IMG/VR virus record: IMGVR_UViG_3300013138_000059 | Coordinates: 1 to 21,447 of that record | Length of the DNA: 21,447 nucleotides | From: a virus | Reading direction: 5' to 3' (one strand) | In this document: positions 21,447 to 21,447 of the stretch, piece by piece | Layout: every line of letters begins with the position of its first letter | Position numbering within the stretch: position 1 is the stretch's first letter | Made by a program: the position numbers and the translations under genes | Notes under the pieces: generated by a model | Database searches by the model: none | The model's input: only the letters and a program-made list of their open reading frames with translations | What the model was told of the DNA's origin: nothing

Positions 21447-21447
21447 A

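Overview
The window is part of the genome of a long-tailed (siphovirus-like) bacteriophage or prophage whose host is very probably in the Bacteroidales or a related Bacteroidota lineage. Two observations support this. Several intergenic gaps carry the Bacteroidota-type promoter, a TAnnTTTG -7 element with a TTTG or TTG -33 element 18-19 bases upstream (508-537, 5722-5751, 10681-10712). Most start codons also follow A-rich leaders rather than strong Shine-Dalgarno sequences. The DNA is A+T-rich, genes overlap by a few bases in runs, and a tail gene cassette is present.

There are two convergent halves. Positions 1-11585 are read on the plus strand and hold DNA metabolism and accessory genes. 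They include a helix-turn-helix replication initiator with four 16-bp iterons inside its gene (a lambda O-like origin candidate), an AEP primase-DnaB-like helicase fusion, two metallophosphoesterases, a degenerate Hint/homing-endonuclease-like protein, an SSB-like protein, a DUF1064 nuclease, a GT4-type glycosyltransferase, and a fusion of a dATP/dGTP diphosphohydrolase domain with a HAD 5'-nucleotidase domain. Many small proteins follow that I do not recognise.

Between the small genes lies a 473-base stretch without a protein gene (10668-11140). It has a good promoter, a 17-bp terminator hairpin whose loop can pair with the very 5' end of the transcript (attenuator-like), and then about 220 bases with nested complementary arms that look like a structured non-coding RNA. 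I did not recognise its family. This is the best candidate for something undescribed.

Positions 11582-21447 are read on the minus strand and hold the tail module. In transcription order these are a probable major tail protein (cut by the window edge), a tail assembly chaperone with a -1 frameshift extension at a nine-T slippery run, an 1855-residue tape measure protein, four or five unrecognised genes that include tail candidates, a GT2 glycosyltransferase, a hypothetical gene, and a GroES-like co-chaperonin. Internal terminators after the major tail gene and after the tape measure gene probably step expression down along the cassette. The two halves meet at a bidirectional terminator at 11574-11602, where the palindrome TTAA serves as the stop codon for both converging genes.
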